Below are positions 21,144 through 32,000 of a stretch of DNA of 64,000 nt, one piece after another; positions within the stretch are counted from its first letter, which is position 1; each line of letters starts with the position of its first letter. The notes under the pieces are model-generated. The model was given only the letters and a program-made list of their open reading frames with translations. It did no database searches and was not told the DNA's origin. The stretch is from Amborella trichopoda (lineage: Eukaryota > Streptophyta > Magnoliopsida > Amborellales > Amborellaceae), in NCBI RefSeq assembly GCF_000471905.2, contig NW_006497560.1, positions 2,114,972 through 2,178,971 of the forward strand. The letters run 5' to 3'. A program made the position numbers and the translations under genes.

Positions 21144-23349
21144 GGGCCTGTTTGGGTACATAGATTCCTAATATATTGGATATTGTCAAAATCCACCTTT
21201 TGGATTGTTCAATGACTTGGATACTTAAAATCAAGAAAATCAAAATCATGGAAATAAGACTTTCTTTTCCATGATTTCATTTCCACACCAAAACCTGTTC
21301 TTTTGCATTTCTAAGGCCCATGGATTTAACTCATTGGCTTCCTCGACCGGAAACATAGGGAGTAATTGGTAGGTATGAAAATTTTGGAAAGAGAATGTAC
21401 CTAAATTTTTTAAAGATAGAAACTATCTAAAAATTATTAGAGAGAAAAACTATCTCAAATTTAACTTTTAGATAGAGAAAGTATATTAAAATTTTAGAGA
21501 GAGAAAGTATGTTAATTTTAGAGAGAGAAAGTATGTTAAAATTTTAGAGAGAGAAAGTACCAAATTTTGTTAGAGAGATTAACTATTTCAAAATTTTAGA
21601 GAGAGAAACTATCTCAAATTTTAACTTTTAGAGAGAGAAAGTATGTTAAAATTTTAGAAAGAGAAAGTCGGTTCAAATTTTAAAGAGAGAAAGTACCAAA
21701 TTTTTTTAGAGAGATAAACTATCTCAAAATTTTAGAGATAAACTATCTCAAAATTTTAGAGAGTGAAACTATCTCAAATTTTAAGTTTTAGAGATAAACT
21801 GCCATATTTCAGAGAGAGAAAGTACATGTAAATTTTTAGAGAGAGAAACTATCTTTTTTTTAGAGAGAAACTATTTCAAAAATTTTGAAGAGAGAAAAGA
21901 TCTCATATTTTAATTTTTAGAGAGAGAAACCATATCAAATTTTTAGAGAGTACCTAAAAACTTTTAGAAATAGAAACTCTCAAAAAATTTAGAGAGAGTA
22001 TATCAAATCTTAAGTTTTAGAGAGAGAAAGTATTCTTAAAATTGTAGAGAAAGAAAGTATTCTTAAACTTTTAGAGGGAAACTATTATAAATTTTAGAAA
22101 GAGAAACGATAAAAACAAAATTTAGGGAGAGAAATATCTCGGTTTTTAGAGAGAGAAACTATCTCGAATTTTGTGGTTTAGAAAGAAAATATCTCAAATT
22201 TTGAATTTTAGAAGGAGAAAATATATTAAACTTTTATAAGTAGAAATTATAGAAAATTTTAGAGAGAGAAACCACCTAAAATTTTTAGAGAGAGAAACTA
22301 TTTCAAATTTTTTGAAGAGAAACTATCGCAAAATTTATGTTTTAGAGAGAAAAAGTATATTAAAATTTTCAAGAGATAAACTATATCAAATTTTAAATAG
22401 AGAAAGTACATAAAAGTTTTAGAGCGAGAAACTATTTCAAAAAAATTTAACGAGAGAAACTATCTCAAAATTTAAGTTTTAGAGAGATAAAGTATCTTAA
22501 ATTCTAAACTTTACAGAGAGAGAGTATATCAAAGTTTAGAGAGACACTATATCAAATTTTAAATAAAGAAACGATTTCAAAATTTTAGAGAGAGAAACTA
22601 TCTCAAACTTGAAAGTTTTAGAGAGAGAAAGCATCTTAAAATTTAAGAAAGTAACTATATCAAATTTTAGAGAGAGAAAGTACACAAAACGTTTTCGAAA
22701 AAAAAACTATTGCAAAAATTTTAGAGATAAATTATCTCAAATTTTAGCTTTTAGACGGAGAAAGTATCTTAAAATTTGAAAGAAAAGTTATATCATATTT
22801 TAGAGAGAGAAACTACTTAAAAATATTTAGAGAGCGAAACTATCTCAAAATTATTGAAAAGGGAAACTATCTCAAGTTTTAAGTTTTAGAGAAAGAGTAT
22901 CTTAAAATTTTAGAAAGAGAAAATATATTAAATTTTAGATAGTATAAAGCACCTAAAATTTTAGAGAGATAAATTATCTCAAAAATTTTAGATAGACAAT
23001 TTCAAATTTTAAATTTTGGATAAAAAGTATATTAAATTTTAGAGAGACAAACCATATCAAATTTTAGAGGGAGAAACTATCTCAAAATTTTTATAGATAC
23101 ACTATATAAAATTGTGAGTTTCAGAGAGAGAAAGTATATAAAAATTTTAGTGAGAGAAATTGTATCAAGTTTTGTTACTAAACAATAGACATAGAAGTGA
23201 TTGCAAATCATCCATGAATTTTGTATATAGTTTATCCAAACAAGAGATTTGAAGAATCCATAACAAAAATCCTTAATATTGAAAATCCATAGATTTCCAT
23301 GGATTTCAAATATCTAAGATTCCTAATTTCTTCCTATCCAAACAGGTCC
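21144..23349. mobile_element. PIF/Harbinger-like MITE with an expanded interior
   Basis: The ends are GGGCCTGTTTGGGTA and, inverted, GGACCTGTTTGGATA, then AGGAATC-like and GATTCCTAAT-like blocks. The flanking trinucleotide TAA (21141-21143 and 23350-23352) is the expected PIF/Harbinger TSD, and the sister LTR shows the unoccupied site with a single TAA near 19543. Most of the interior is a minisatellite, which makes this element far longer than usual for its class. Confidence 0.88.
21365..23170. repeat. 1.8-kb minisatellite of TTTTAGAGAGAGAAACTATC type
   Basis: Imperfect units of roughly 25-40 bases built on AATTTTAGAGAGAGAAACTA followed by TCTCAAA run through the whole interior of the Harbinger-like MITE. 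Variants interleave (GAAAGTATGTTAAAA, GAAAGTACCAAA), suggesting a higher-order pattern. There is no ORF. Confidence 0.88.
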
Positions 23350-23760
23350 TAAACTACAAAGATATGCCTTTCCAAAACAAATCATGCACTCAACTCAGAT
23401 CCTACCAACTTATCTCTTCGTATCCCTAATTAAAAATAAAAAATAAATAAACTCTAATTTTATTTTCATCACTTTCTCACTCTACCCGTCCTCTCTCTCT
23501 TGACCATCCCTCTCTCTCTTTCTCTCTCTACTTGCCTCTCCCTCTACCTTCTCTCCCTGTCCCGGTAGAGAGAGAAAAAGAGATTTCATGGGTAGGGTAA
23601 AGGAGGTGAATGGTAGTTTTATCTTTAAACAATGACTTTTTGACTAGAGATAAAAGCAAGAAAAATATTAACCAGGTCATGAGTTTGATACTAAAAATAT
23701 TGGAGAATAGAATGTCTACAAAGTTCATTTTGGAGAATATCCACAACTTTTCCAAACTCC

Positions 23761-26475
23761 TAATATTTTAATTTAATAAAAGCATTATGTCCAATTTCAA
23801 TTATTCAATAATACAATTGATCGTACCACAATTGTAAAATTCCTATTTTTCCATGAAGCAAGCAACTTTTATAAAGTGATCCCAAAAGGAGTTCGCCATG
23901 TGCATGCAATACCAATGCCCAACATTTACACTCCTTTGGCCAAACGAATTCATGGTTTCCATAATTTCAATACATCTATAAATAGGAATAATAATGGTAA
24001 CAGCAGGTCAATATGGGGATGGATGGTTAGCTGATTTTGCCTTGCACAAAAACCATGGAGAGAGAGAGAGAGAGGTACCTCCACATCAACATGGGGGTGG
24101 AGGTGAAGGCGTACACGGGTGGCCCCAAGGATCCCAGCTCTGCTATCCCATTTCACATGATCATGTAAGGTAAGTCACAATTAAGAGAGAAGCTTTCTCA
24201 TAAAGCCTTGGAGAGAGAGAGATGCAGAGTACCTAAAGTTGGTCAGGTAGGGGACGGTGCCCTCCACCATGAGGCTTCGGTCTCACTCACTCCCCTTGTG
24301 ACACGTGGGTACAAAACCTTCCATGAGAGCACAGACATTGCCGTGGGCATGTGGTCCAGTATGTTGGTTAGAGTTTGGGGATTTTCGGCAACATATTAGC
24401 TACCATTGTGTCGTATTTGGGGTAGTTTCATCAGTGTTTTCAATTGTAGGTAGATCCATGGACCTGGAGTGGACAATAAAGGTTGAATTGATAGTTCTTT
24501 TGTAGTAGTGGAAAGGAAAATAAGATAACGCTTTACGGATTGCGAGGTAGCCCATATATTTACTCAAATCTTGTAATTATTCTATGATAATAAAACATTT
24601 TCTGTAATCTGGTTTAGGGTGAAACATTTGTACTTGTGTGCTTAATGGTGATTGGTTATTTATTTTATTTTATTTGGCTGTTCATGGGTATTTTATTTGG
24701 CTGTTCATGGGTAAAAATCCAACTTGAGAGGTAGCAAATTTCTTGACGTCTACTACTAACCAATCAAGCGCAAGCCGTTTGATTTCCCATTTTACTTCTA
24801 CTAATTTCATCTCTTTCTTCTTTTTTAAATGTATTACATGATATAGGGTCCTTGGATGTACAATTTTTTGGGAATATGTGAGTTAGTTTCAAGGTATTAA
24901 TGTCGTAGGGGATTCACCGAAAGAGAGTATAATCTCGATTCCCAACACAATATAATTACAAGTGCATCTGAAAAATGAATGTGGAATTGTAGCATCTCCA
25001 AGAGAGGATAAATACATGTGCTTAAAACCTTTTTAAAAAGATTATCAGTTTTAGTTTTAAAATTTACTTGTTTTCTTTCTTTTTATTTATTTATTTTCCC
25101 AAATTCATGGTCTCCATATTAGATAGTACACTTCGTTAAAAATCCATCTGAAAAACGGATCTAGGCGATGCATGCCTGCATAAGAGTCCTAGGACTCGTA
25201 AAAACCACTTCCTTTATGTAATTTATGCATTAGGATGACACGAGTCAGCTTTTCACGAATTTGGGTTTTAGAGCACAATCGTAGTACACGACGTAAATAA
25301 CGGGGAATACAATTCTTGCATGGATTCATCCTTTTGCAGCTCTGGAAATGGTAAAATGATGCGGATCTATGAAGAAGTAAGATGAACAGTGCAAAAAAGA
25401 ATTCAGATGTGCTAGTTTTAAATTTAAAAATTGATCGCCGTGGTAAAATTATTACTAAAATCAATATCTAAAATGGAATTTGGAAGAGAAATGCACTTAA
25501 AAAAGTGCATCGCCAAAGGCATTGAAACCCGGCCCTCTGTACAAGAAGCTTGACAATTAGTAAATATAAAACATCACAAAGTTCGACAAAACTACGTCAA
25601 GACCTCGAGCCCAATCGAACTTGAACCACCAAAAATTACAATCAATGTGACTTTTTCTTTTCTTTTTTTTGACAAAATTACCGCAACGATCGCATTATAA
25701 TTTTCTGTTTTTTCTTTATTTTCTTTTTATTTTAATTTTCATTAGTAGGCTGTGCCCAAAAGTTTGGGGCTACTTCGCAAGCAGTTCGAGGTTCGAATCC
25801 TTGGACCTGTCCTTCTTTCTTGAGCGTTCCAATGTTCGAATCCACGGACCGTCCCTGAACATACCATAGTTAAATGTTCAAGGCAGTGCGAGGTCCAAAG
25901 CCTTGGACCGTAACTTAAGTTTTTAAAAAATTGCGGTCTGAGAACTTCAACCTCGGATTGCTTGTGATTATATGCAAAAAAGTTGGTCCGAACATTTGAA
26001 CATTGGACCACTATCTGATCCCATTTAAACCTGAAAATCCTATTTTCTTTTTGTTCTATTTGTCTCTTGACCGTCAACTGACCCAAGATTCAACGAGAGG
26101 ATCTCCGGCCACATTACCACAATTCTAATGTGATTCCAAAAATCAGGTAAGTTTTGAGTTTTTATTTATTTCTCTTTTATTGTGTTTTGAAATTTGGATT
26201 GTTAGATCTACCGTTAAGGCTTTTTGAAAGGGAAGTTGGATTGCTATGTTTTAGGTTGCAATTGAAAGGAGATAATTAGGGTTTCTAGAATCAATAATAT
26301 CACCTGATAAAACAAACGGTTATCAAAAAAAGTATTAGGAGAAATCAACAAATTCATGAATATCTTCTTTTGACATATGAGGATTCTTTTTTTGTTTTTG
26401 TTTTGAATCTACTGCAAAATAATTAGTTTGTGTGTTATGCTTTAATTTATACATGTAATTAATTTTTATAATTTA
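23761..26475. other. Intergenic DNA with small repeats
   Basis: Two GA runs (about 24058-24073 and 24211-24221), each followed by an A/TGTACC-type string, are separated by a short non-conserved stretch. A 20-22-bp direct duplication (TTATTTGGCTGTTCATGGGT) occurs at about 24670 and 24692. A small hairpin TGCACTT...AAGTGCA lies at about 25491-25508. Between 25780 and 26010 several TTCGA/TTGGACC-type words recur, and similar words recur at about 28160-28520. No ORF here has a recognisable domain. Confidence 0.4.
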
Positions 26476-27851
26476 GGAGCAATTTGGATGTACCCAAAAT
26501 TATAATATTTTTGGATTGCAATTCAAAAAACTTGTGTAATTGATTTGAGGTGTTTGGACAACCACAAGATTTTATTAAACTTTTAGATTGAAATAAAAAA
26601 AGTCTCCAGTATCAAAACAAAAGTTGTATAAAACCAGATTTGAATTGTTTCGGATGGAAGTGCGGCTTGTGCATGGAGACTCCCACCCTTTCTCTCTCCT
26701 TCCCCTCCCTGTAACCCTGCTCTCTAGATGGGAACGACAGACCCCTGGTTCTGGTCGCCCACCTCCATTGAACCTCCAAACCTTAGATTTAAGGGCTATT
26801 GCCCTAAAGAGAAGAGAACCCCTAAAGCAAACCAGTAGTATAGAGCCTCTGAGTTTGTTATGGGGAAAGAGATGATGCCCGCACAAGAGAATAAGAAGGT
26901 TTTTGGTGGATCCAAGAGGCCAAATCCAGTAACAAAGGTTCCTGAATCTGGTAAAAGAACGGCAATTTCTTTTGATCTCAGATTTCATGAAGACGTGCAG
27001 CCAAATCTTGACCAAGCTCATGAAGCATAAGCATGGATGGGTCTTCAATGTCCCTGTTGATGTAGTGGGAATGGGGTTACATGATTACTATACCCTAGTC
27101 AAGAACCCCATGGATCTTGGCAATGCGAAATCTAGGTTAAACCAGAGCTTTTATTCAACCAAACTTGAATTTGCAGCTGATGTGAGGCTCACCTTCCACA
27201 ATGCCCTAAAATATAACCCCAAGGCCCATGATGTAAACATAATGGTTGAGCGGCTTCTAGGTTTTTTCGAAGAGATGTGGAACCCTGCTTTTAATAGGTA
27301 TGAGGAGGAGAGGCGAAGGGTTGTTGAGGAGGCTCACTGGAATTCCTTTTCTGGTAAGTTTCCAGTACAAAAACCAGCAGCTTCGCCAGAAATTGAAATG
27401 CCGTAGAGAAAAGGCAAACCCTAAAGCGCAAAGAAGCCGGATCCATGGATGCTACCCACTAGTGTGAAAGACCAAAGTAGGGGGAAACCTAGTTGGGACA
27501 AGACTTGTTCAGCTTGAAAAGCAGCCCAAGTCTAACGCAAGAGACCCAAATAAAAGAGAGATGAGTTTTGAGGAGAAATAGAAGGTTAGCGCAAGTTTGC
27601 AGAATTTGCCTTAAGAGAAGATGGACCAGGTTGTTGAAAGGTTTTTCTCTCATGATCGCTGAATTCCAGCGATTTTTGGCCTGAAAATGGCGAGATTTGG
27701 TCGAGGGTTTTTTTGACAAATCAATGAAATTAGACATCCAAACAGTTTACCAACATAATAAAATAAGATAAGAATGTTTTCCAATTGAGGTCGAAAAACT
27801 TCCATTTTTTTTCGCTGGGAATATTTTTTTGTTTGACATCCAAATTGGGCC
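26476..27851. mobile_element. TIR element (PIF/Harbinger-like) containing a GTE pseudogene
   Basis: The left end GGAGCAATTTGGATGT and the inverted right end GGCCCAATTTGGATGT agree at 14 of 16 positions. The flanks are TTA on both sides (26473-26475 and 27852-27854), the usual TSD of PIF/Harbinger elements. A second, inner inverted pair (GTGTTTGGACAAC near 26550 and GACATCCAAACAG near 27733) suggests a subterminal repeat or two nested MITEs. Between the ends lies the GTE fragment. Either the element captured host DNA or the gene copy landed in the MITE later. There is no transposase. Confidence 0.65.
26640..27650 (+). pseudogene. Broken GTE-type bromodomain/NET gene fragment
   Basis: GTE proteins are plant BET-like chromatin readers: a bromodomain binds acetylated histones and a NET (ET) domain recruits partners. 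The bromodomain frame is open at 26972-27406 and shows LMKHKHGWVFNVPVDVVGMG, HDYY, KNPMDLGNAKSRL and ALKYNPKAHDV with the acetyl-lysine-pocket Asn of YNP. Upstream, in another frame, KRTPKANQ and GKEMMPAQENKKVFGGSKRP (about 26809-26920) match the usual linker; the frame changes near 26970-26990 and a stop sits in that linker. Downstream, NET pieces DPNKREMSFEEK and KVSASLQNLP (about 27535-27612) are separated by stops, and similarity ends after EKMDQVVE (about 27641). No introns and no poly(A) are seen. It lies inside a TIR element. It is clearly a pseudogene; the parent is not in the window. Confidence 0.88.
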
Positions 27852-27854
27852 TTA

Positions 27855-29004
27855 ATTATTCTATAACTCCTTTGTAGAATGTGCATTGCTCAATTTGTAA
27901 TAGCACCTACAAATTTATTGAAAATCTTCTAATATCATGAGTTAGGGTCAAATTAGAATGAAAATGCTAAATTTTATTGTGTTTTATTTTGATTTTATTT
28001 TCTTAAACTAACTTGATTCTTGGAATCTACCTGAAATTACGATAACGATGCCGAAAATCCACCTGTTGATGTTTAGCTACTCGACGGTTTAGAGAGAGAG
28101 AGAGTGGGGGGAGAGATAAGTGCTAAATAGAGAGAGAGAGCACAAAAAGACAAAAAAGGTTTGCCGCTTTTAAAGTGATCGCATGGCGGTCCGAGGATAG
28201 AGAGCTCAGACCAAACTAGACATGAGCAATGCTCATTCCAGATAGTGGTCCAAGGTTCCAATTCTCTTACTGAAGGTTTTTAAAGAGTAACAAGTGGTCC
28301 AAGATTCTTTTACTGAGGTTTTTTAAAAGGTAACAAGTGGTACAAGGTTACAATTCTCATACCGTAAATTTTTTTTCATAAATAACAAGTGGTTTGACGA
28401 TGTGAACCTCAGATCATCCCAAAACTGAGCTCTAATTAGTTCATAGGGCGGTTCGAGATTCCCGTTTTTGGACCGTTGTTGTTTTCTACCAAAGAAAGAG
28501 GGAGAAGTTCAAGGATTCGTACCTCGGACAGATTGAGAAGTGCCCCCAAACATTCGGGCACTAAAAAAAACTTAGTGTTGACGAACCTTGGTTGTAATTT
28601 CCGATATGTACGGAGCATACCATATTTTCGGATCTTTTTTCAGGTCGGTATGTAATTTTCTCTAAATCAAAACTTCCATGGTCACATTGTTTCTCACTAG
28701 TAAAAACTGAAAATGTGAAACAGAGGATAAATATTAGCAAGAAAAGGGATTATATTATATTCTAGAATAACAATTGCAGCAATACAGGAACAGGATGAAA
28801 ACAGAACCCTCTCCCTCTTTGTGAGAGAGTCAAGAACTATGATATCATTCTCCTGTATTGCAATGTGTTGTTACATGGTGAAAATAAGGGGGTTTTCTCT
28901 GAGGTTGATCCTGAAATTAACCATGATGTGGGTCAACTTTTGCCCTTTCTCCCTCAAAATCCAATCTCCCTACAGTTTGTTAATAATAGGAAAATTTTCT
29001 CTTT
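27855..29004. other. Region downstream of CYP707A, with ~48-bp tandem repeats
   Basis: From about 28243 to 28400 the motif CAAGTGGTCCAAGGTTCCAA followed by a T-rich end repeats about four times, near 28243, 28290, 28337 and 28387. GA-rich stretches lie at about 28090-28140. The CYP707A 3' UTR should lie just below 29005 on the minus strand, but I see no decisive polyadenylation signal. Confidence 0.5.
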
Positions 29005-32000
29005 TTATTGATTGGAATTTTTATGGTCCTGAATTGCTGGGTCTTTATGAAATCTGGCGAGCAGCCCATCTTTAGGGATGGGAAAGGGGCAGTATTGAAT
29101 TCCATGTCTAGGCCCCACCACCTCCCACCTGCACAAATAAAATGATTCTGCCTTGTTAGAGACCTGGCCCACTCAGGATCTTTTCCTACACACCAGGCTA
29201 TTCAAACATTACCACCAAATTTTGGAGGCAAAATTCAATGGGAAATTATATTGTGATCCATCTGACCGTTGAAAATCTTTGGTCACAAGTGCCACCACCC
29301 TTGGGTTAATGGATACAAAGATGAAGATGGAGAATTGGACCCACATAACATTGAGTTACCTCTCAAGACTTCTGTTTATGATGAAACGGTGATTGACATT
29401 TATGACCATAGATTTTACATGGTCATATGAATCAACTATAGGTTTTAGAAATAGATGGAGAGAGAGGGGGGAAATGGCGAGAATGGTCACTGGTCTAGAG
29501 ATTTCTTTGTCTAAGGACAAGATAGAAAGATAACAAAAATGTCCATTTTTGAAAGATGAACAATAATGTCCAAATTCTAGGAATTTCTTTCTATAATTAA
29601 GAAAAAGAATCAAACATTAACATTAATATCACTCCCCCAAAGGACAATCAAGTTATATTTTGGCTTTAGGGGTTATATTTTGGCTTTAGGGGTAGGTGAG
29701 ATTGTTTCAATCTTCGACATTAAGGTCACAACAACTAGGTTTTAGGGAAAATTATGATACCTATAAAATGAACTTTGTAGATATTCTATTCCCACTATTT
29801 TTGGTTTCACACCCCATTACCCACTTCACTCTTCTTTCTTGCTTTTACCCTAGAGAGAAAGAGAGAGGGGGTAGAGAGAAAAAGAGAGACAGGGAGGGTG
29901 GGGAGAGAAAGAAGGAAGATTTGATTGGGGTAGTTTAGTCTTTAAAATATATACTTTTTTAATTAGGTAAAAAATATTGAGTAGGTTATGGGTGCGATAC
30001 TAAAACTACTAAAAGATAGAATGTCTACCAAGCTCATTTTAGGGAAGTACTTATAATTTTGGGTTAATTTTTTTTACTCAAAAACTTCTAAAAAAAATTT
30101 ACTCATTTATATAAATAAAAAAATCAAACCCGAAGTTGGTGACAAGGTGGTGGAGTAGAATAAGCATCTCGAGCTTCGCAAGCTCGTTCCCTGGGCAAGC
30201 ATGGGCTCCAGTTCCAAATGGCAGAAACGTATTTAGCTTTGGCGGCACCTGCTTTGAACACGTAGGATTAAGGCCCTTGCTCCATTTCTCATTTCTAATC
30301 CTTAAGTCAAACGAAAAGATGATAGCGTAGATAAGGTTTACTGACCTGGAATCTGGACGGATCGAATCTGTGGGGATCAGGAAAGAAATCCGGATTGTGG
30401 TGGATGTTCCTAAACAGTGGCATTACTTTCCATCCTTTCGGAATCAGGTACCCTGCTCCACCACCACCCATTTTATTAGTTACCGATCCAAAACTTCTTT
30501 TAGCTCTAGGTACCCAAACTTATTTTTAGCTCTGAAATTATTATTTGGTGCTTTTGATCGCCGGAAATTATTTTTTAACTTTATGATTTAGATTTAGCAC
30601 ACAACGGCTCTAGGGTTCTAAAATAATGAGCTGATTCTTTTAAAATTTTAACAATGAAAAATTGAGTAGGAGGCCTTTTCTCCCCATTGCTTAAAAAAAA
30701 AAAAAAAAAAAAATACCAAATTGGAGAATAAAGGAAGAGCCCTTAACACGTAAGAGATAGGAGAGAGAGAAAGAGAGACAGAGAAGAGAGAGGGAAATAA
30801 TGGTGTGAGATATGAACACGCGACACGCATCTACTTACCTTTGTATTCAACGTCTGCAATTGCTTCCCTAAACGTAAAGGAGAGGATGCTCGCCATTCTC
30901 AGTGTCTCCGAAATAACCTGCTTTTCATCACCACAAACCTCAATCTCTTCCTCCAAATTAAAGTGCTAAATGCATGCCCATTCTCGGGTCGTGTTTTCGC
31001 AGCAATATAGCTTACCTTAGACGTTAATGGCATCGCGTTTCTGGTCTGTGCCCATGTTACAGAATTCCTCGCATTCTCATTTGCTTCTTGAATGGCCACA
31101 TGCTCAGCCTACACCCAAATTCACAGGCAATTCGTAAGGTGTATGTATGATGCATTGTTTTCGTGTTTAAATTTTTTCAAACCAAATTCAGTTCTGAAAC
31201 TCAAATGTTGCCATGAATATGTTGTGTGTTTTGCATACCCTAACAGCTTCGAGGAGCTTGGGGTTATCCACTAAGTACTTTAGTACCCAAGTGAGCACAC
31301 TCGCTGTTGTGTCCTGTGCAGCAAAGAGAACTCCAATGATGTTATCTGATATCTGCTCGTCGCTAAGCGGCTCGCCGTTTCCGTCCCTGCTCAGCAACAA
31401 GCTTCCCAATAATTTCTTCTTTTCCATTGCCTTCTCTCTCCTCTCTGAGATAATCGTACCCAGTATCTTACTCAGCTCCTTCCTCGCCTTCACAGCAGAG
31501 TAGAATGAATGAGTTCAGGTTAGGCCAAAGCAAAGAAAAGGAGAGGACTGGAGGCTCAATTAAAAAGCTCGAGGTCAAAGCAATGGTGGCTGCTCTCCCC
31601 ACCTGAACTGCGTTTCTGTAGAGGGTGCCTGGGATCTTGTTGGGAAAAGAATTGTAGCCCTGGTCTACCACACAGTAATTCTTCTTGAGCTCCTCTTTAT
31701 AATGCAAATCTAAACTCCCGAATATGGAAAGGATCCCCACGTCAAAAGTATACTGCAAAGTGCAAACCCAATCACAAATGTTGAGTTGAGCATCATATTG
31801 TAAAGAAAGAATGCAACACAAATGGTTATTTCCTTTTTTTTCTTTTTTTTTTTAAATCCTGTTGAATATGCAGAACCTTTTTCATCTCTAAGAATGTGTT
31901 AATAACTCGTCCATCCCATGAGTCGAGCAAGGGCAGAGCTATGGCTTCGATGTCAGGGACAATCGAGCGGATGACTTCTGGAGAAAGAGCACCCTGCACA

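Larger units (their letters stand above)
18970..23471 (-). mobile_element. Miniature LTR retrotransposon (TRIM-like), minus strand
   Basis: Two direct repeats, 18970-19667 and 20195-23471, become about 540-550 bp each when later insertions are removed. On the minus strand the LTR starts TGATG and ends CCTRCA. GATCAGAGCTC just after the 5' LTR (about 20177-20187) resembles the initiator tRNA-Met primer site, and GGGGAGAA directly before the 3' LTR (19668-19675) is a good polypurine tract. The interior is only about 530 bp. It sits in the CT-rich centre of the MITE at 18787-23760; CTTTCT occurs next to both outer ends, but low complexity makes this a weak TSD. Confidence 0.75.
20195..23471 (-). 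repeat. 5' LTR of the miniature element, with two MITE inserts
   Basis: Contains the elements at 20243-20754 and 21144-23349. The remaining sequence aligns with 18970-19667. It also shows a short internal duplication of AAGGGAATCCACC near 20786 and 20827. Confidence 0.75.
18787..23760. mobile_element. GA/CT-rich MITE split by a miniature LTR element
   Basis: The segment 18787-18965 is the inverse of 23575-23760; shared stretches include CAATGACTTTTTGACTA and ATGGGTAGGGTAAA. Joined across the inserted LTR element they form one MITE with a CT-rich centre. A related copy lies at 29745-30063 in the last intron of CYP707A; both share AAAATGAACTTTGTAGA followed by ATTCTATT near one end. No clean TSD is seen. 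Confidence 0.7.

Noticed and set aside
24090-24505. Possible small gene around MGVEVKAYTGG and the following frames
   Set aside because: Short frames separated by stops, GA-repeat derived starts and no recognisable family.
25780-25805. GGTTCGAATCC, resembling a tRNA T-loop
   Set aside because: The T-stem does not pair properly and no acceptor, D or anticodon arm fits; similar words repeat nearby.
26640-27650. GTE locus as a functional bromodomain gene
   Set aside because: Frame change before the bromodomain, stops in the linker and NET domain, and no complete C-terminus.
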